Assembly: GCA_951394405.1 (NCBI GenBank)
Contig: OX596344.1
Span: 1,178,001-1,242,000, forward strand
Reading direction: 5' to 3'
Length of the DNA: 64,000 nt
Source: Coprinellus micaceus
Lineage: Eukaryota > Basidiomycota > Agaricomycetes > Agaricales > Psathyrellaceae
Each line of letters starts with the position of its first letter. The first letter of the stretch is position 1. Shown piece after piece: positions 11,525 through 22,724 of the stretch. The translations under genes were made by a program, and so were the position numbers. Below the pieces are notes generated by a model that did not search any database, was not told where the DNA came from, and saw only the letters and a list, made by a program, of their open reading frames with translations.

Positions 11525-12620
11525 TCAAGCCGGGGCCAACGCATTCCTCCTCTCCGCATCCTCCAGTTCTTCATGGAATGTTTTAACCACATGGCTGCCG
11601 ACATGGTCGCTGATCAAGGTCACCTCGAATGCAGAGGACATGAGGCCCTCGACCCCCAACAGTCCGTACGCCTTGTCAACCACTGTTGGCCAGGCAGAGA
11701 ACTTCTGGGTACAGTAACTACACACCGTTGCGTTTTCCTTGATGTTCCTGAAGAGGCCGAAGTGCTTCCAGCAGTAGGCGCAGCATATTTTGTTTTTCTC
11801 GACCCAGGTCCTGTTACTCTCGAGACTCCGTAGTCCGACTGAACTGACGGAATCGCGGAGCTCGTCCCTGGCCCAAAGGATCCGACTGCATGTTTCGAAT
11901 CCAAGCGTCGCCAGCTCTCGAAAGGTCGTTTGGTGGGAGAAATCTCCGACCAATGATATATAACCATCCTTCAACCATGTCGGCACTCCGTACGTCCTTC
12001 CGAGCTGGACTTTCTCGATAGCGCTCAGATTAAACGTCTCAAGCGTCTCAATGGCCAATGAGACTGGCTGCGTTCACAGAAGGACAGGATTGGTCAAAAC
12101 GCTTTCAGGATTCAGCAGGCCGATAGCGAAGGGCACAAACCTTAGGCATATCCCACAGCCTCCCGAGTTTCAGCACCCCAACCCATTGCTCCCGTGAGAA
12201 CTTTGGAATCCTTGGTACTTCACTGTATGGCGAACAGGTTCAAACTACGTCCCGACCAAGATCTCTCACACAAGGCGTACCTTGGATTCATTAGTTCAAG
12301 AAGACTCTCGAATTCTCCCTTTGAACATCCTACCAGCCTTATCGGATTCTCATCTGTCCCCCCCTCGCGAGCTTCATTTTCGTTGGGGCCCTGCGGCAAG
12401 GAAAACATATCGCAGAATATGGATTGCGACCACTTGGTGAACCATTGCTTGAGGACGCGATAGAGGGTACCTTCTACCTGCGATTCTCGATAAGCACACC
12501 ACCCTTTAGCTAGGTTTTCTCCAAGCTGTGGCTGTGAGTGGCAATGTGGCATACCTCGAATATGACGCTCTCGTAGTAGTATTTCTCACTCCGAGTGAAG
12601 GTACCAGCAATCACCGACAT
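11525..12620 (-). CDS. BTB/POZ protein with C-terminal CxxC pair (paralog 3)
   Basis: Exons on the minus strand: 12620-12555, 12477-12281, 12210-12141, 12067-11525; 291 residues. N-terminus ends YYYESVIFE; BTB from VEGTLYRVLKQWF through SQSIFCDMFSLPQ to FESLLELMNP; linker EQWVGVLKLGRLWDMPK; C-terminal part IEKVQLGRTYGVPTWLKDGY and LGFETCSRILWARDELR. The paired cysteines are CAYC and CSYC. First of four consecutive minus-strand copies. The BTB core is closest to the next copy (13034-14104), which fits local tandem duplication. Confidence 0.87.
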
Positions 12621-13033
12621 GTCTGGGCTGTTGAGAGAAGATAGGCAGAGATATGAAAAATACGGTTAGAGTCAAAGTATGAGTCAGGAGCCAAAGAAGG
12701 TAAAGCCCCTCAAAAGGCCCTCCAATAGCGATAAGGCGGGCGATACTCTGATCACTTGAGGCAGATTGCCTCCTCGTGACGTGAGTTCTGGCATCTACGA
12801 TACGGGCGCTTAATCGTCCGCACTGGTCTTTCACCGCTGATCAATGCGGGCATCCGCTAGGCAGTTCTGAAGGTCAGAGTTGCACACACGCAATACTGAG
12901 ATCCGTCAGGAGGATCAAGCCACATGAGGCCACCCAGCTCTCGCCGGGAGGCGCGGCGCACGATTCTGTCTGGCGAAGTACATGCTGTGCGATAGTGGGT
13001 CTAGTATCCGATGCAATTCTGCTTCCGACAGCG
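12621..13033. other. Promoter region of BTB paralog 3
   Basis: No coding exon. It holds the shared CGGGCGCTTA motif. Confidence 0.5.
12803..12812 (-). promoter_or_regulatory. Shared upstream motif (TAAGCGCCCG on gene strand)
   Basis: 183 bp upstream of the start codon of paralog 3; identical decamer to that upstream of paralogs 2, 5 and 6. Confidence 0.5.
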
Positions 13034-14104
13034 TCAAGCGGGTGTTGGAGAAAAATCCTTCCTCTCTGCGTCGTCGAGCTCCCCTTTGAAGACTTCGTCG
13101 ACTTTATCGACGATCCACCCAGTATATGGGCCTTTTTCATCGTCGCAAGGGGTACTCGATAAACTGTTGTACGGTGAATTGACGACCGTCACCCCGACGG
13201 AGTATCCATGTCCACACACACCGCACCAGTCATATGTGGCCTTTCTTATGGGAACCATCTGTCCCTTTGCCTTCCAGCAATTCCCGCATGCGAAGCTATC
13301 TTTCCCAACCCAAAAACCGTTGGGGGGTGGTCTTGAGAACACCCTATCCCTTGCCCAAAGAATGCGACTGACGGTTTCAAATCCGAGGCTCGCCATTTCT
13401 TCGAAAGTCGTGTCCTCGGAACGGTCCCCAATAAGGGCGACATATCCTTCCTTCAACCACGTTGGTATACCGTAACTTCGTCCTAAATGAACTTTTTCGA
13501 CAGGCCTTAGGTCGATCGTGCTCAACTTCTCGATCGCGAGACTAACGGCCTGTGAGTAAAATTCATCAGAGAGACCCCCAGGTGAACCAAACGCCGATAT
13601 CAGTCGAAGATTGCACATACCTTCGGCATATCCCATAATCTTCCCAGCTTCAATACACCCATCCACTGCCCTTTGGTAAGTTCAGGGACCCCAGGCCCGT
13701 CCCTGTCAGAGAGGCATGATAAATGCCTTCCCACAATCGAAGAGCCTGAGCGTAGCATACCTTGGGTTCATTAGCTCAAGCAAACTCTCGAACTCGCTCT
13801 TTGTGCATCCTACAAGCCTAATAGGATTTTCATCTGCGTCGCCTTCTCTTACCTCCTGGTTGACCCCCTGGGGCGCTTGGGGGAGCGAGAACATGTCACG
13901 GAACACCGATTGTGACCAATTCGTAAAGCCATCCTTGAGAACACGGTAGAGAGTACCCTCAACCTGCGTTGCCCTCCTTCAGCGAGTGACTCACGAGCAG
14001 AGATTTCGTCGGGAAAATAACTGTGGACGTACCTCAAACACTACGATTTCGTAGTAGTATCTCTCACTTCGAGAGTAGGTGTCCAAGGGCGTAGAATCTG
14101 ACAT
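13034..14104 (-). CDS. BTB/POZ protein with C-terminal CxxC pair (paralog 4)
   Basis: Exons 14104-14033, 13963-13761, 13702-13621, 13549-13034; 290 residues. N-terminus ends RYYYEIVVFE; BTB VEGTLYRVLKDGF, SQSVFRDMFSLPQ, DENPIRLVGCTKSEFESLLEL; linker QWMGVLKLGRLWDMPK; C-terminal part PVEKVHLGRSYGIPTWLKEGY, LGFETVSRILWARDRV, cysteine pairs CGNC and CGVC. The genomic copy looks intact. Confidence 0.87.
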
Positions 14105-14433
14105 ACGTAATTTAACTAAGGATGGGTGAGGAACAGGACCGGGAAAATGCAGTAATGAAACGCACAAGGTCCAAAAGATAGTACTGTCAAAGGAAGGCGT
14201 CGCATGGCATCGATAAGCCTGTCACGAAATCACTCTGCCTCGAGGCGGGGCCCATCTCGTGACGTAGGTTCCGGGCGCCTATCGCACTGACCCCAATCAG
14301 CTTTTTTTGAGCACCCTTGGGGGCCGCGCCCGTCTCTGAGAACCAGCTTGTGACGTGCTTATTTATTCTACTTCTATATGGTACAGTGTGCGTAAAAACG
14401 GACATAATGAGTACCAATTAACCTGAAACCCCT
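14105..14433. other. Promoter region of BTB paralog 4
   Basis: No coding exon seen; it holds a one-mismatch version of the shared motif. Confidence 0.5.
14272..14281 (-). promoter_or_regulatory. Variant of shared upstream motif (TAGGCGCCCG)
   Basis: 168 bp upstream of the start codon of paralog 4; one substitution from the decamer of paralogs 2, 3, 5 and 6. Confidence 0.4.
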
Positions 14434-15545
14434 TCAAATCGCAGCCGGGGCATTTCTCCTTTCTGCATCCTTCAAATCTTCCCCAAAAACCTCCACCACC
14501 TTCTCTATGACTGCCTTAGTTGATGCGTCTGGCCTTGGTTCAGGAGGGCCGGACCCCAAGGAAGTGTATGGAAGTGCGATATGAACTCCATGGTCTGTCC
14601 AACCGTAGCTATTCCCGCAGTTACTGCAGGAAGCGGCATTGTCGTTAATGGGGAAGACGGTACCCCAATTACGCCAGCACCCCCCACAGGAAAGGCTCTC
14701 CTTTTTAATCCAATACCCATCAGATGTAGTTTGGGTTGTATCTAACCTCGCGATTCCGTCTCGCGCCCAGAGGATTCGGAAAGCCGTCTCCCACCCAAGG
14801 TCCTGCATTTCGGAGAGAGATACCTTGGATACGTCGCTGACCAATGTCGTATACCCGACCTTGAGCCACATAGGTACGCCGTACTCCTTTCCGAGCTTGA
14901 CCATTTCGACCGGCTGCATACCGAATTGAGTAACTTTCTCTATTGCCATGTCGGCAATCTGTTATCCCAGAGGCCTCGGTCATCAGCCGTCGCTCTCCCG
15001 TTTGGGGGTAGACACTAAGAGCTTACCTGGGGTATATCCCAAAGTCTTGCCAACTTCAAAACGCCAATCCACTTCTCCTTCGACAGTTCCGGGGCCTTCC
15101 CTAACCTATGGGTTGAAGATATCGATAAGCACTGGCCCACGTTGGAGTCTTTGCAATGCACCGCACCCCTGTGGAATGAAACTCACAGCTGGTATAGGAC
15201 TTCGATAAGGTCTTCAAACTCCTCGTTCGTACACCCGACGAGCCTGATTGGGTTGTCGTCCGTGTCCCCCTCCCTGGTCCACTCTGCTTTATCCCCGTCG
15301 CCCCCTTGGGTGGGCTGGGGCAACGTGAACATGTCGCGAAACAGACCAGAGTACTCCTCCAGACCATGTCGAGGAACGCGGTGGATGAATCCTCCTACCT
15401 ATGGGTTGCAGACATCACGATTCGCCCCAAGGCGAGTGACATCAAGGCCATGTGGATGACTGACCTCGAATACTACCGTCTGGCAGTAGTGCTTCCCTCT
15501 CTGTTTTGCTATCTCCGGAAGTCTGGCCTCTGAGGACGTGGGCAT
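14434..15545 (-). CDS. BTB/POZ protein with C-terminal CxxC pair (paralog 5)
   Basis: Exons 15545-15465, 15398-15187, 15105-15027, 14958-14434; 298 residues. N-terminus ends KHYCQTVVFE; BTB VGGFIHRVPRHGLEEY, FRDMFTLPQ with an inserted acidic GGDGD stretch, DDNPIRLVGCTNEEFEDLIEVLY; linker KWIGVLKLARLWDIPQ; C-terminal part PVEMVKLGKEYGVPMWLK, LGWETAFRILWARDGIA, cysteine pairs CGGC and CSNC. The third acceptor was placed at 15106 because it alone keeps the linker helix in frame. Confidence 0.86.
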
Positions 15546-15901
15546 CTCGTAGATGGTGATGGATGTGGCGAGATAAGCAGTGCTTTAAGGCAGGACGGAA
15601 CTTGTCGACTCCACGCAGAAGCGTGTGCACCCGCCAACTTCTCCGGCATTTCCCGGCCCTGGTCCGCCGGGCGCTTAAAAACGCGTTCGCAATGGGCGAT
15701 AGGTTGTACTCATCCCCTTTGTGACCCGTACTACATCCTAGTCCTCCAAGGGCAATCAATGTTTTTTTATCCAACATCTTATCCTATCTGCCGCTGAGTT
15801 ACTAAATCGCTCAGGTGTAATGACGAGATTCTACCGATATTTGGAGAGCGTTCGCCGACTCCCAAGGCTACGGGTGAGCTGAGTTGGTGATCTCCTATTG
15901 C
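15546..15901. other. Promoter region of BTB paralog 5
   Basis: No coding exon; holds the shared motif. Confidence 0.5.
15668..15677 (-). promoter_or_regulatory. Shared upstream motif (TAAGCGCCCG on gene strand)
   Basis: 123 bp upstream of the start codon of paralog 5. Confidence 0.5.
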
Positions 15902-16947
15902 CTACGGCTGGGCATTTCTCTCCTCTGCGACCCTCAGCTCCTCTTCAAACACTTCTGCCACCTTGTCAGCGACCAGCTTTGCCTTGGCATCTGCAAGTGT
16001 TTGAGGGGTCGTTGTGGTTAGGGATGCATACGGTGCGTTAATGACTGTAGTTCCAGACGAATATGGCTGGCCACAGTAAGTAGTGCAAGTAGCGGCACCA
16101 GTTACAATTGGCCTGAGGGCAGCATAGTTTCTCCAGCAGTACCCGCAGCATAGCTGACCTGAGTTGACCCAGTACCCACCTGAATCTTGGGTAGCTTGAG
16201 CCGCCCTCGCTATTTCATCCCTTGCCCACAAGATGCGGAAAGCCGTCTCCCAGCCGAGTACGGTCATCTCGGTTAAGGAGGCCTTGGAGAGGTCGTCCAC
16301 AAGAATTGTGTACCCTTCTTTGAGCCAGGTGGGTACCCCGTGTTCCTTTCCAAGCTTAATTTTTTCAACTGGCTTTAGATCGAATTCGTTGAGCTTGTCA
16401 ATCGCTACACGAGCGACCTGGTGCATCAAAGTCGGGCCAATTGCATCTTTTAGAAACTTTGGAACGCACGTTGGGCATATCCCAGAGCCTAGACAGCTTA
16501 AGAACTCCCGCCCACTGCTCTTTCGTGAGGCTAGGAGGTCCTTCCAAACACCTAAAATACAAGGTTGGATATGGCTATCGATGGGGTAGGCTTTCGGGCA
16601 CTTACAATGGGTACATAACCTCGATGAGACTCTCAAACTCCATATTTGTACATCCCACAAGCCTGATAGGATTCTCGTCTGTATCTCCCTCACGATCCAC
16701 TGGCCTCCCATCCTCGTCGGTACCCTGGGGCAGCGAGAACATATCGCAGAAACCCGATTGGGACCACTTCTCGAACCCGTACTTGCAAACACGGTGTATG
16801 ACCCCTTCAACCTGAATAGCTAATCAGGGGATTTGTAGGACTGACGGGATAGGCGGGGCGTACCTCGAATGCCACAGTCTCATGATAGAACTTGCCTCGC
16901 ACCAGAGACGAGGCAGAATGATTAGCAGCGTCGGAGGGGGTGGGCAT
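15902..16947 (-). CDS. BTB/POZ protein with C-terminal CxxC pair (paralog 6)
   Basis: Exons 16947-16864, 16811-16606, 16551-16470, 16417-15902; 295 residues. BTB from VEGVIHRVCKYGFEKW to FESLIEVMYPL; linker QWAGVLKLSRLWDMPN; C-terminal part FDLKPVEKIKLGKEHGVPTW, LGWETAFRILWARDEIA. It is close to paralog 2 in the C-terminal domain. The first cysteine pair is CGYC; the second is CTTYC, with three residues between the cysteines instead of two, so its metal site may be altered. Confidence 0.87.
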
Positions 16948-17965
16948 CGCGTTTGGGAGTTGCTCTCGGTGGAGATGGGATCGCTTATCGATGAGGTATT
17001 CATATATGCCTCTACCACGAGGCTATCGCGTGGAGCTCTTGTAGCTCGTGATCGCGAGAATGCGCAGTACGCGGGCGCTTATTCAAATTAGCGTGAAGCG
17101 CTTGCTCGCTGTGCACCTTGAGGCACAGAACTCCACGAGAACATGTAACTGGGTGCAAGGAATCAGATTAACCGCAAAAATTCCCAACAGGCGAGAGACC
17201 ATCTTACCAGCCCGTAACCTCTCCGAGTGAAAGTCTTTCAGCTCGTGATCGAGCTCACGCGCTTTCCCAGTGCAACCGGTCGGGACCGCCCACGGATGCT
17301 TGTTCTGACCACATTTCTATGACTGAAGGAGGATAGAGGACCACCGGTGTGCCATCCCTGTGTCCCACCAATGTTCCACAACACCTCGTGCACCTTTGAA
17401 AGTGATAGTAGCTGTCTGCACGGTCGCGTTCCAAAGGACCAAGGTGACCGAGGGCTAGCCTGTCACGATGGGAGGACATCCTTTGTTCCGCTACCATCTT
17501 TCCGACCTGTGAAAATACCCCCAAGTCTCCCGTTTCAGCAAAGTTGCCACGAAAGAGGAGAATAGGGGCTACGGCATTTTGCGCTTACACTCTCGATTCA
17601 ACTTCTCCCTCAACTTAAACTTGATCATGAGCTTCATCCCTGCCACGTCGACTTCCTCATACACCCCCAGGACCCACACCTCTTTGCATGAAGCATAGAG
17701 CTACGTCTCCGTACCATAATACACGTTATCTGGGCATCCGTCTCAAAAGGGCCGCCTTCGTGATGTGAAGAGCAGTCACAAGGTATCATGCAGCTGTCTC
17801 CTGCACATGGGCGATGCAGAGATTTCTGTCAGATTGATTTAGATTTTGGGGGTCACAAGGCCTCACATGGTCTTGCCTTGGAGAGCGCCCGCACAGCACG
17901 CAAGTTTGCTATCGACCGTCGTCTTCTTCCCCATTCCTCCATATTGACTCAGCTCCAGGCCCCCA
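16948..17965. other. Intergenic, 1.0 kb
   Basis: Divergent promoter region of paralog 6 and the NACHT gene. The shared decamer lies at 17072-17081. No coding exon supported. Confidence 0.5.
17072..17081 (-). promoter_or_regulatory. Shared upstream motif (TAAGCGCCCG on gene strand)
   Basis: 125 bp upstream of the start codon of paralog 6. Confidence 0.5.
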
Positions 17966-20487
17966 ATGCCTTTTCTTGGTGGCCTACGACGCCAGTACAA
18001 GCGGCTGCGGGCTGAAAGGCGACTTTCCTCAGCGCATGGGCATGGTTCTAGTGAGGGAGCTGGAGGGGCGGAAGGACCCGCCGACCCACACTTGACGACC
18101 ACCATTCGTTCTCCCTTGTCGCACCCTAGCGCCTCCTTACCCACGTCCCTCCAAGCGGGCGATGGCGCGACTCCAACCGAAAAGGACGTAGGTTTTGCAC
18201 AGCCAAAGCTTCAAGGTCTCAGCCAGCCCCAGTCTTCCCCCAACCACGCAAGTGGTTTCGACAACGAGATAGTCCCAGTTATGGGGTTCATCGACGTTCT
18301 ACCCCAACCACTCCCTAATCAACCCCGTCCCGCGCCCATCCATGCAATCCCGGCCTCATCTGTCTATACCTCACAAACGGGCTCACCCACGTCACTGAGC
18401 TACTTTTCGAACGCGCACCACCTCCACATCCCGCGACTCCATATCAACAATATTCAATACCAGGGCTCTTTCAAAACCCTCTTCGACTGTGAGACTGCCA
18501 ACTTGTCACGCCTCTCTAGTATTAACTAACAAGGACTCTGCAGGCCTAGAGCCCCACGTTGCCCATGGCGCAGCGCACAACTCGGATGAACGTTGCGATG
18601 CTCCGAGGTGCTACCCTGAGACGAGAGTCGCCGTTCAGGAGGAGATTGTCGGTTGGATGGGGAACGGCGGTGTACATGACGAGCCGAAACCCATAATGTG
18701 GCTCAGTGGGCCAGCAGGCTCGGGCAAGACGGCCATCGCAGGGTCGGTTGCAGAGACGTGCAAAAAGCTCGGGCTCCTTGCCGCCAGCTTCTTCTTCTCT
18801 TCTTCCTCTGGTTCGGAGGACAGGCGCTCTAAGCGGTTCTTGATCACGACGATAGCTAATCATCTCGCTGAGCACGACACACTCCTCGAGTACAAGGTTC
18901 AGCTACTTTGGTCGATCGAGCGTCACCCAGGGATCTTCCGGAAGAACCTGAAGGAACAGGCCGAGTGCCTGATTTTAAAGCCACTTCGAGAGATTCAAGG
19001 CCAATGTGACGGATCCGCTTGGCCGAAGGGCATGATCTTAGATGGGTTAGACGAAGTGGAGGCAGAGCAGTATCACGACCCCACGAGACAGGGAATAGCC
19101 CGGACACACGATGAAGATCAACTCGAAATCCTCGATGTTCTCTTCACCCTTTCCCAAGACCCAGCATTTCCTTTCCGCATACTTATCGCTAGCCGCCCAG
19201 AGCGTATCATCGACGAGTTCTCCCATACCACCGCCGCGACTTCGACCATCAAGCTCTTTCTGGACTCAAAGTACGACCCCGACGCCGACATTCGATCGTT
19301 CCTCAACTCCAAATTTGCTAGCATTAGACGCCGGTCTGGGATCTCAGACCCTCTGTGGCCCGGACAACCGGCGGTCGACTGGATAATAGAGAAGTCCTCA
19401 GGCCAATTTGCTGTCCCCGCAGCAATCACCCGGTATGTCGGCGCGGGTCTCCCTCAACAACGGTTGGAAGAGATCATGCATATAGAGCGGGTGAACGCAG
19501 TGGCAAAGAATCCCTTAGCGCCTCTGGACGCTCTGTACAGTCACATACTCAAGCGAAGCCCCAACCCACATCTTGCGATCATGTGGATACAATCCTTCCT
19601 CGTTGCAAACTCATCCGTAGGAAGCGAGCCACTTCCCGCCCTATTCTGGAGACAATTTCTGGAAACCGAGGACGGAGAAACCAATCATCTTCTAGGAGAC
19701 CTCGCCTCTCTCATATTTATCCCATCCGCCGACGACCGCAGCTCCCAGTTCAACATCTACCATCGCTCGGTGTTCATCGACTTTCTCAAAAGCCAGACTC
19801 GATGTGGGGAACTGCACAACAGTGCGGCGACTGTGAATCGCTATGTGGCAGGCCTCTGCGTCAATGTCCTTCAGAGTATGTCGCATGCCACCATCTCGCC
19901 TGGGCCTTGACTAAAATGTGACTGTGGTTTTTTAGACAAGGGACCCAGTGTCAAGCTTCCTCCAGGCACCGAGCTGGCCTGGTTTCTGGATCATTTCCTC
20001 GACCTATCGCCCTTCATCTACGAGCTCCCTGACGTTGACCTCTTTGAGTCGCCATGCCCCAAATTTTTATCTTACCTAGACGACTCGTCCAAAAATGCGC
20101 TCGCTGCATGTGATGTGGCTTGGTGGACCCGGCTCCTGCTCACCGGGGCGTTGGGTAGCGGAGACCAGGATGAGGAGATGCACGAAGCTCTACAGAGTCA
20201 TAGTATCCTCAGAGGTATCTACTGCGGCGTTCACACAATTGTGAGTGAATAGTCATTGGGTACCAATTTCCTGGCGACTTACAATTCCACCATTGATTCA
20301 GTGCGAGCCGGGATCGCCTTGCCATACCGCCTGCATCCGCTGGAGAAAACAAATCATGGCCTCAGCGAGCTCACTCGGGGAGTGGTGTCCACACGAAATA
20401 GAACTCGTGGATGTCAATGATCTGTGTACGCTCAGCGAAGGGGACTGGGACGACCTAACTTCACCGCTACAGTGCCCAGCTTGCTGA
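17966..20487 (+). CDS. NACHT-domain NTPase (STAND, NLR-like)
   Basis: Exons 17966-18488, 18544-19875, 19936-20240, 20302-20487; 781 residues. Residues 1-170 are low-complexity and Pro/Ser-rich. Then come the Agaricomycete NACHT lead-in VAHGAAHNSDERCDAPRC and PETRVAV, Walker A GPAGSGKT (about 230-237), Walker B ILDGLDEVE (about 340), and the sensor-like RILIASRPE. A winged-helix-like region follows, with YHRSVFIDFL. The C-terminus contains no WD40, ankyrin or TPR repeats; it ends in a Cys-rich segment (CEPGSPCHTAC, then CPAC). Fungal NACHT proteins are thought to act in non-self recognition. The gene sits among BTB paralogs, but a shared pathway is speculation. Confidence 0.9.
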
Positions 20488-21016
20488 CCTGGTTTTCCGG
20501 CGCACATGAACTGGAAGTTGAAGCAACGATGCCTTGGATGTGACTATGCCCCAGCAACGTATGAAGGTTATATTTTAGGCTCTTGTAGTAAACCAGGAGG
20601 ATAGAAGTTACCGAACTGTGTCCACGTTAACCCACAAAAGGGATCGCCTTGAGCTATTGGACCGCTATTGGACATCAGCGTGCTACGTAGCATGGGATTT
20701 GTGGGACGAGGCGGAGTTGCGGTGAATGAACCCTGGGCCATGGCCGTAGCTCATGTAGCACCAGGCAAAGGTGAGATATGAGCTAGTGCGGTGCGCTGTG
20801 AATGATGCGAGCGTGCCCGTACTTACGGGTAGAACGAGCGCGTACTACCAATTGATAACCATGGGCGCTTAATCAAACGCGCCTGTGCATACTCCGTGCT
20901 TCGAAGCTCGACGCTTTCTTTTTCATAAGACTGTTTCGAGGGCACGAACGCTTCGGTGCGGAACTACATCACATGCCGCAAAACTCATACTGCAGTCCAT
21001 TTCTCAATAAACGAGT
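20488..21016. other. Intergenic between convergent genes
   Basis: A GGGCGCTTA core occurs at 20863-20871 without a gene start near it; it may be a remnant of a lost copy. Nothing else recognised. Confidence 0.4.
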
Positions 21017-22028
21017 TTAGTTTGGGATGTCGTCGGCAGCACTCCCTCGCTCTGCGTCCGCTATCTCGTCGCCAAAGGCCTCCAGAACCTTTTTCAATAT
21101 ATTTTCGGGCGTCGATGGGTTTGAAGGCTCAGAGATCTGTGCATAGAGGCCATATTCTTCCGTTTCGGTTGGGTCAATCTCGCAATAGTCACAGTAGTAT
21201 TGACCATCGCGCAGAGACGCTAACCGTAGCCGAGGTCGGGCCCCGGACGGCGGGTTTATACACCGTCCGCAATAGCGATCTGCGCCTGTAGATTGCTGTT
21301 GAAGATGGACCTGGTTCTGCGCCCACAGAATGCGACAGGCGGTCTCCACTCCTAGGGTCATGAGACTTTCCAAAGGTGAACCGTGCACATCTTTGATCAA
21401 AGTTGTGTACCCTTCTTTGAGCCATTCTGGAACGGCGTAAGCCTTCCCGAGCGTAACCATCTCGACGGGCGTGAGGGATAGTTCGTTGAGCTTGCTGGTG
21501 GCGATAGTGGCTGGCTGCAGAGGAGGACGTGAGCAAGTGGGGTCCTGCTGAACGAGAGTTGCATATATACCTTAGGCATGTCCCATAGCCTCGCAAGCTT
21601 CAAAATGTCCTTCCACTGCTCTTTAGAAAGAGCCGGAATTCCTGGCCCTTCACTATCGTAAAGCCGTCAAGTCTTTTCCGCCACTGCGGTGAGGGTTGGG
21701 TGACGATGCATCGCGTACATACCTAGGATACATCAACGCGAGGAGGCTTTCAAACTCCTCCTTCGTACACCCGCCCAGCCTGATCGGATTTTCATCCGTG
21801 TCCCCCTCCCGATTGGCCTCCTCAGGCCCTTGGGGGAGCGAAAACATGGTGCGAAAGATAGATTGCGACCAGTTCACAAAGCCATATTTGCACACACGGT
21901 AAATTGTCCCTTCGACCTACAACGAGATCTTCGTCAGTTCCAAGCTAGAATGGCTTGAACGAGAAAGGCATCTGTACCTCGAAGACGACAGTGTCGTAGT
22001 AAAACCTCTTGCTCCGTGACCTCGACAT
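21017..22028 (-). CDS. BTB/POZ protein with C-terminal CxxC pair (paralog 7)
   Basis: Exons 22028-21978, 21916-21723, 21652-21571, 21514-21017; 274 residues. It has the shortest N-terminus of the set (17 codons, ending RFYYDTVVFE). BTB VEGTIYRVCKYGFVNW, FRTMFSLPQ, DENPIRLGGCTKEEFESLLALMYP; linker QWKDILKLARLWDMPK; C-terminal part PVEMVTLGKAYAVPEWLKEGY and LGVETACRILWAQ. The cysteine pairs are CGRC and CDYC. It is separated from the other minus-strand copies by the NACHT gene. Confidence 0.87.
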
Positions 22029-22724
22029 GCCCCTTCAAGTCTGAGGGAAGAAGCAAGGTACGGCGGATGCGATCAGAAAAGGCAAGAGATCCAGTGCTAG
22101 GAATCTGTGCCTTTATCCGTTATCGATAGGCGCCGCAGCGTTCTCGCCGTCTTGTGATCTTCAGGAGTTGGAGTTGTCCCTGTGACGATGGGCTATGAAG
22201 TAGCCCGGGCTCAGGGCAAGATACCGTACAGGCGCGTAACTTGAATGTTTCAAGATGGACAGTTAAAAAGGCCTTCGCAGCGAACGTTGCCGCGTCCGTC
22301 CATCCTCCTTCAAAGTGGGACACTGTAGGACATCGTTTTATGGAGGCACGTGTATAATCACCACACCAAACTTTACAATGGGTAACAGCGCCAGTAGACA
22401 CCGGAGCAATGGTAGTGGACGAGTGCGAGTATAACTAACAGCGGTAGGGACTAGAAATACAACCCAGAGGAGAGCACTAATCAAACAGGACACCAGGGGG
22501 AAAACCGAGGTCGTAAACAATAACAGATATAGATATGTGTGTATATGCAGGTATGGGGATGAAACGGGGTCCGCGAAAGAGATAAATGAGAGCAAAGCAA
22601 GGACTAAAAGGTGAGGTGCGTGTATGATATATAGGTCGGGAGGTCTAGATGCACGAGGGGAAGGGAACAAAGAACTCAAAGTTCAGGAGAGGGGTACTCA
22701 AGCGTCTATCGACGACCAGAGACC
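22029..22724. other. Intergenic, 0.7 kb
   Basis: Promoter side of paralog 7 (a GGCGCC-containing variant motif near 22126-22135) and the 3' flank of the fungalysin gene. No gene seen. Confidence 0.5.
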
